The position numbers and the translations under genes are program-made. From an uncultured Aquimarina sp. (GTDB lineage Bacteria; Bacteroidota; Bacteroidia; Flavobacteriales; Flavobacteriaceae), in NCBI RefSeq assembly GCF_947492405.1, contig NZ_CANLMP010000010.1, positions 1-64,000 on the forward strand: a stretch of 64,000 bases of DNA, written 5' to 3'. Under the pieces are notes generated by a model. That model worked only from the letters and a program-made list of their open reading frames with translations, was not told the DNA's origin and ran no database searches. Positions 60,060-64,000 of the stretch are shown piece by piece (position 1 is the stretch's first letter; every line of letters starts with the position of its first letter).

Positions 60060-60671
60060 ATGGAAACGACTACGATGACTATAAATGAATTAATAGAAGA
60101 AGGAATAAGCAATTCATATTCCTATGAAGAATATAGAAATACAGTAAGTAACTTATTATCTGAAGGGAAATCTACTGGTCACGAACAATCAGAAGCACTT
60201 ACCAACTATAGTATGCTTAATGATCGTAGAATGAAGCGATTGGATAAAACACTAAAAATTAATGGTGCTATTGAAGAAACGTTTTCTAGTGCGACAACTA
60301 ATATTACTTGGTTAGTCTTAACTGAGGGTTGGTGTGGTGATGCCGCTCAGTCATTACCTGTAATTAATAAGCTTTCTGAAATGAATGAAGGAATTGATTT
60401 AAGAATTATATCTAGAGATGCTCATGATGAGTTAATGAATAATTTTCTTACAAATGGTGGGAAAGCGATTCCAAAACTAATAGCATATAATCAAGAAACT
60501 AAAGAAGTAATAAATACTTGGGGTCCAAGACCATCTGTAGCTACGAAAATGGTAAATGATTACAAAGAAAAACATGGTGGTTTAGATCCGGAATTCAAAC
60601 AAGATTTACAGGTTTGGTATAATAAAGATAAAGGAAGCAATATTGCTGAAGATCTGGCAAAACTACTATAA
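60060..60671 (+). CDS. thioredoxin-family protein with single active Cys
   Basis: 203 residues: an N-terminal helical part (about 1-75) and a thioredoxin fold with the changed active site WCGDAAQSLPVI (one Cys, CGDA instead of CxxC) and IPKLIAYNQETK (cis-Pro). No signal peptide, so cytoplasmic. Likely a redox-sensing or monothiol protein. Confidence 0.85.
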   Translation: METTTMTINELIEEGISNSYSYEEYRNTVSNLLSEGKSTGHEQSEALTNYSMLNDRRMKRLDKTLKINGAIEETFSSATTNITWLVLTEGWCGDAAQSLPVINKLSEMNEGIDLRIISRDAHDELMNNFLTNGGKAIPKLIAYNQETKEVINTWGPRPSVATKMVNDYKEKHGGLDPEFKQDLQVWYNKDKGSNIAEDLAKLL

Positions 60672-60673
60672 AG

Positions 60674-61378
60674 TTAGCCTCCGTAATTAAAGTAATACGT
60701 AATAAAACCTTTCTGTTCTTTTATCTCTGAGGATGAAAATAATGCATCTTGTGCATAGTCTAATGCATTATCAAAAAGGCATTCGTTTCTGGTGGTAGAT
60801 TTCTTTTTGTCAATCTTAGCATCAATGACATAACCGTTTTGATTTACCTCAATTTTTACTACTACTTTTCCACTTCCGTTACAGGTATAGATAGGATTTG
60901 GGATATCTTTCTTTTCTCTACCTCTTAATGTAAAAGTAACAGAGCTATTTCTGTTGTTAACTTCTTCAGGTATTGGTTTTTCTTCTTTTTTATCCTCTGG
61001 AACTTCCTCAGAAGTGATGTCTTCGTTTATAGCTTCTTGTCCTTCTGTTAGTTGATCGCTATTAGAAGTTTCTTCTGTTATCTCTTCTGTTTCTGTAAGA
61101 GACTTTATTCTTTGTTCAAAATCTTCAGAATCTTCAAAATCTTCATTAAATGCATCATGGGTTCTTTTAGAGGCAATGAGTTCTCGTTCTTCTTCTGGTG
61201 GCGCTTCCGGTTCTTCCTCTTTAGTTAGTTCCTCCATCAATTCTTCTGGAATTTCCATCAGAATTTCGGATTGCTGTTTTTTCTTTTTCACCATATTAAT
61301 ATTATAGAGTGACAACACAAAAATACCCATTAGCATGGATGTGATAATTAAAGCTTTATGTTTTTCTATAAATTCCAT
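60674..61378 (-). CDS. TonB-family energy transducer
   Basis: 234 residues: N-terminal transmembrane helix (ALIITSMLMGIFVLSLYNI), a Glu/Pro-rich periplasmic linker (about 40-140) and a C-terminal TonB domain (KVVVKIEVNQNGYVIDAKID, LDYAQDALFSSSE, GFITYYFNYGG). It would drive receptors such as the thiamine receptor at 42777. It is downstream of truB, probably in the uppP-truB operon. Confidence 0.9.
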   Translation of the reverse strand: MEFIEKHKALIITSMLMGIFVLSLYNINMVKKKKQQSEILMEIPEELMEELTKEEEPEAPPEEERELIASKRTHDAFNEDFEDSEDFEQRIKSLTETEEITEETSNSDQLTEGQEAINEDITSEEVPEDKKEEKPIPEEVNNRNSSVTFTLRGREKKDIPNPIYTCNGSGKVVVKIEVNQNGYVIDAKIDKKKSTTRNECLFDNALDYAQDALFSSSEIKEQKGFITYYFNYGG

Positions 61379-61411
61379 AGGTATCTATAACTTCTTTTTT
61401 TCTACAATATT

Positions 61412-62119
61412 TTATGTAGTTTCAATTTCTGCGTGCAATTGATTTTCAAATACTTCTGGGCTAATTGCTTCATCCACAGAGAATTCTCCTATTTTGGTTC
61501 TTCTTAGAACACTTAAATGTCCTCCGCTTTGTAATGCTTTGCCAAAATCGTGTGCCAATGATCTAATATAAGTTCCTTTTCCACAAACTACTCTAAAATC
61601 AACTTCAGGTAACTCTACTCTGGTAATTTCGAAAGTCGAAATAGTAATTTTTCTTGATGCTATTTCTACTTCCTGTCCTTGACGAGCATATTCGTATAAT
61701 CGTTTTCCATCTTTTTTTAAAGCTGAAAAAACTGGAGGATATTGTTCAATTTCACCTATAAATCGTTTGGTAGTTGTTCTTATAAGTTCTTCGGAAATAT
61801 GATCAGTAGCAAAAGTTTTATCAATTTCTGTTTCTAGATCATAAGAAGGGGTTGTTGCTCCTAACGTAATAGTTCCAGTGTATTCTTTAGTCTGTCCCAT
61901 AAATTCTTGTATACGTTTTGTGAATTTACCAGTACAGATAATAAGTAAACCAGAAGCAAGAGGATCTAGTGTTCCTGCGTGCCCTACTTTTATTTTTTTT
62001 ATCCCAAAATTTTTACGAATTAACCAGCGTAACTTATTAACAACCTGAAAGGATGTCCATTGTAGAGGTTTATCGATCAAAAGAATTTGACCGTCTTTAT
62101 AATCTTGTTCGGTTAGCAT
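61412..62119 (-). CDS. truB: tRNA pseudouridine-55 synthase
   Basis: 235 residues: LLIDKPLQWTSFQVVNKLR, KVGHAGTLDPLASGLLIICTG with the catalytic Asp, and RVVCGKGTYIRSLAHDFG. Makes pseudouridine in the T loop of tRNA. Nine bp after uppP. Confidence 0.96.
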   Translation of the reverse strand: MLTEQDYKDGQILLIDKPLQWTSFQVVNKLRWLIRKNFGIKKIKVGHAGTLDPLASGLLIICTGKFTKRIQEFMGQTKEYTGTITLGATTPSYDLETEIDKTFATDHISEELIRTTTKRFIGEIEQYPPVFSALKKDGKRLYEYARQGQEVEIASRKITISTFEITRVELPEVDFRVVCGKGTYIRSLAHDFGKALQSGGHLSVLRRTKIGEFSVDEAISPEVFENQLHAEIETT

Positions 62120-62128
62120 TATTGGGGA

Positions 62129-62923
62129 CTATTTAATAAAACCAAAGATGATGGCAGCAACGCCAACAATAATACAATATAAGGCAAAATATGATAATTT
62201 ACTCTTTTTTACCAAGGAAATCATCCAGGTGCAAGCAAAAAGCCCAGAAACAAAGGCAGCAATAAATCCTAGAAGTAAAGGTGTGCTGCTTTCTGTAGAA
62301 AAATTAAGATCTCCACTTACTAGGTCTTTCCCGATTTTACCAAAAATCAAAGGAATAACCATTAGAAATGAAAAACGGGCAGCTTTGGTTTTATCATTTC
62401 CTAGTAATACTGATGTAGAAATAGTCGCACCACTTCTCGAAATTCCAGGTAGCATAGCTATGGCTTGAGCAATTCCTATAACAAAGGCATTAGAGGTAGT
62501 AACTATTTTTGCTGTATCCTTTGCTTTATCGGCTAACCATAAAAGAATAGCGGTAATGATAAGCATAAAACCAACAAACGTAATATTTCCGTTAAAAAGT
62601 TGCTCAAGCTGTTCTTCAAAATACACGCCAATAATAACAGCGGGAATCATGGAAACGATTATTCTCAATGAAAACATCGTTTCATCATTTTTTTTGAATT
62701 GTAGTAATCCTTTAATAATCTGAAAAATGTCTTTTCTGAATATGACAATGGTACTTAATGCTGTTGCAAAATGTAATATTACAGTAAAAAGAAGAGGTTC
62801 GTCGGGAACACTTTCATCACCTAAAATAGCTTTTCCTAATTCTAAATGACCACTAGAAGAAACAGGAAGGAACTCTGTAAGTCCTTGAATAACACCTAAA
62901 ATAATTGCATCAATAATCTCCAT
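62129..62923 (-). CDS. uppP: undecaprenyl-diphosphatase (bacitracin resistance)
   Basis: 264 residues, eight membrane helices; GVIQGLTEFLPVSSSGHLEL and MLPGISRSGATISTSVLLG are the two catalytic motifs. Recycles the cell-wall lipid carrier. First gene of the uppP-truB-tonB run. Confidence 0.97.
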   Translation of the reverse strand: MEIIDAIILGVIQGLTEFLPVSSSGHLELGKAILGDESVPDEPLLFTVILHFATALSTIVIFRKDIFQIIKGLLQFKKNDETMFSLRIIVSMIPAVIIGVYFEEQLEQLFNGNITFVGFMLIITAILLWLADKAKDTAKIVTTSNAFVIGIAQAIAMLPGISRSGATISTSVLLGNDKTKAARFSFLMVIPLIFGKIGKDLVSGDLNFSTESSTPLLLGFIAAFVSGLFACTWMISLVKKSKLSYFALYCIIVGVAAIIFGFIK

Positions 62924-62948
62924 ACGGAAAGATTTCTAAAATTCGGTG

Positions 62949-62956
62949 CAAATATA
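62949..62956 (-). promoter_or_regulatory. -7 box of the uppP-truB-tonB operon
   Basis: Reverse-strand TATATTTG, 26 bp before the uppP ATG. Confidence 0.65.
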
Positions 62957-63035
62957 TAGAACTCGTCTCGGCTTTTTGTTTTAAACCGAAAAATTTGATA
63001 AAGGTTCTATAACTACTAGAAGATAAATCGCTTAA

Positions 63036-63296
63036 TTACGAGGTTTTCTTTTTGTTAGGGTTTAATAAAATAGCGTATACTTCGATACCAAAACCAATTA
63101 AAACAACTGTAGGTGCTAGTCTAATCCTTCTAAAATTATAAATATCAGGATTAAATACATTTGGGTCATCACTTCCTCCTCCTGCCATTAAAATAAATCC
63201 TAATGCAATGACAGCAATACCTATGGCCATTACTACATAGTTCTTTTTTCCAAAGACGAAATCTGGTTTATGTGTATTATTGGATTGTTTGTTCAT
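63036..63296 (-). CDS. DUF3098 membrane protein
   Basis: 86 residues from MNKQSNNTHKPDFVFGKKNY; two transmembrane helices (VVMAIGIAVIALGFILMAGG and APTVVLIGFGIEVYAILL) joined by a loop with GGSDDPNVFNPDIYNFRR, the DUF3098 signature. Often beside uppP in flavobacteria. Function unknown. Starts inside the 3' end of the next gene upstream (20-bp overlap). Confidence 0.88.
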   Translation of the reverse strand: MNKQSNNTHKPDFVFGKKNYVVMAIGIAVIALGFILMAGGGSDDPNVFNPDIYNFRRIRLAPTVVLIGFGIEVYAILLNPNKKKTS

Positions 63297-63690
63297 GAAT
63301 GTCGTTGTTAATTTCATTAAAAATAACGCGATCTTCGATCATTAATTTTGAGATATGTCCCATAATTTTATCACGTGTAAATATAGTCCATCTATGAATA
63401 GGATACAAAGTAACTTTTTTATTCAATAATTCTTTTTGTAATTCGTCTAAAGTTAGCCCATATTGTAATCCACGATTAATGTAATAGTAATGACTGTCAT
63501 TTTCTAACGTTATGGCAATATCAAAACCACTTCCCTCTTCAATTTTTGTTACTTTTCCTGTAATTTCTATAACTTGATCGGGTTGTACATTACGTATAGG
63601 TTTAAACGTTTGAATCATTATCCACATAAAAATCACAAACAACACAAAGGATATAGAGAAGAATATTTTACCAGTTTTTTGCATAATCAT
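63277..63690 (-). CDS. hypothetical membrane protein (137 aa)
   Basis: One N-terminal transmembrane helix (IFFSISFVLFVIFMWIMIQ) and a beta-rich exterior (DQVIEITGKVTKIEEGSGFD; SHYYYINRGLQYGLTLDEL). An alternative ATG at 63684 is equally possible. Located between lgt and the DUF3098 gene on the same strand, overlapping the latter. No known function. Confidence 0.65.
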   Translation of the reverse strand: MIMQKTGKIFFSISFVLFVIFMWIMIQTFKPIRNVQPDQVIEITGKVTKIEEGSGFDIAITLENDSHYYYINRGLQYGLTLDELQKELLNKKVTLYPIHRWTIFTRDKIMGHISKLMIEDRVIFNEINNDIHEQTIQ

Positions 63691-63695
63691 TAACT

Positions 63696-64000
63696 TTAAG
63701 AAGGTACAGCTTCCTTTTTCAATATTCTAAGTGTTACCAAAACAATTCCCACTATGATAAAAGGAATACTTAACAATTGTCCCATATTTAATGTCATAGC
63801 ATCTTCAAAAGCTACTTGATTTTCTTTAGAAAATTCAATAATGAATCTTGCCGAGAACATTAAAGTTAAAAATATTCCAAAAACCACTCCATTTTGTTGA
63901 AAGAAAATCTTCTTTTTGTTAAGATACCAGAGTATAGCGAAGATAGCTAGAAAAGAAAAGGCTTCATATAATTGAGTTGGATGTCTGGCGATTAAATCAT
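63696..64000 (-). CDS. lgt: prolipoprotein diacylglyceryl transferase, C-terminal part (cut by window edge)
   Basis: The visible 101 codons carry the signature HPTQLYEA, then GVVFGIFLTLMFSARFIIE and MTLNMGQLLSIPFIIVGIVL, two membrane helices of Lgt. A GTG at 63887 is internal, not the start; the reading frame stays open to the right edge. Lgt attaches diacylglycerol to the lipobox Cys of prolipoproteins such as those at 7516, 27861 and 52334. Confidence 0.95.
   Translation of the reverse strand, partial: DLIARHPTQLYEAFSFLAIFAILWYLNKKKIFFQQNGVVFGIFLTLMFSARFIIEFSKENQVAFEDAMTLNMGQLLSIPFIIVGIVLVTLRILKKEAVPS

Overview
The window is AT-rich bacterial chromosome from a member of the Bacteroidota, almost certainly a marine Flavobacteriaceae; an Aquimarina-like genus is my best guess at low confidence. 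Supporting this are gldD and gldE (gliding motility) beside mutY and ssb, promoters of the TTTG-N17-21-TAnnTTTG type, weak or absent Shine-Dalgarno sites, TTG and GTG starts, DUF4199, DUF3098, DUF3127 and DUF4301 proteins, an L21 protein with a helix-hairpin-helix tail, and thiamine genes under TPP riboswitches with a TonB-dependent receptor. No tRNA, rRNA, CRISPR array or transposase gene was seen.

Region 1 (1-10.1 kb) is an accessory peptide-secretion locus. Three tandem double-glycine peptide genes lie at the left edge. Next comes a reverse-strand operon for an HlyD-type adaptor, a C39 peptidase/ABC exporter, a winged-HTH protein and a 53-residue protein, closed by a terminator. Divergent from it is a membrane-anchored TPR/AraC regulator, then a fourth GG-leader precursor, then a prolyl-oligopeptidase lipoprotein. 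A 16-17 bp sequence repeated twice at 21-22 bp spacing occurs both in the exporter/regulator intergenic region and directly upstream of the precursor promoter. This suggests one regulon that makes, exports, trims and senses a peptide.

Region 2 (9.7-22.6 kb) holds a two-protein RHS/YD-repeat system with a variable C-terminal domain and an overlapping immunity candidate, a possible orphan tip fragment, an ECF-like sigma factor, a palindrome-rich 670-bp non-coding block, a conserved 163-residue protein and a second TPR/AraC paralogue.

Region 3 (22.7-42.4 kb) is mostly core genome: RNase G, a COX24-like micro-protein, HU, mutY-ssb-gldE-gldD, a DMT permease, rplU-rpmA, ahcY, a phosphopantetheinyl transferase, a vitamin uptake and kinase cluster, an ArfB-like release factor, and a convergent NtrC-type regulator and hybrid kinase.

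Region 4 (42.4-52.3 kb) is the thiamine regulon: TPP riboswitch, TonB receptor, second TPP riboswitch, thiS-thiC-thiE/tenI-like-thiD-thiG-(four-helix-bundle gene)-thiH-thiF. It is interrupted repeatedly by degenerate GGTATCGG-type repeats, and a four-helix-bundle gene flanked by inverted copies of such repeats sits between thiG and thiH.

Region 5 (52.3-64 kb) is housekeeping: a degenerate Rieske-like surface lipoprotein, greA with a terminator-like leader, HIT and thioesterase genes, a sensor kinase, a flavin reductase, a DUF3127 protein with an SSB-like tail, aat, upp, an ACT protein, tag, a thioredoxin-like protein, tonB-truB-uppP, and DUF3098-unknown-lgt running off the right edge.
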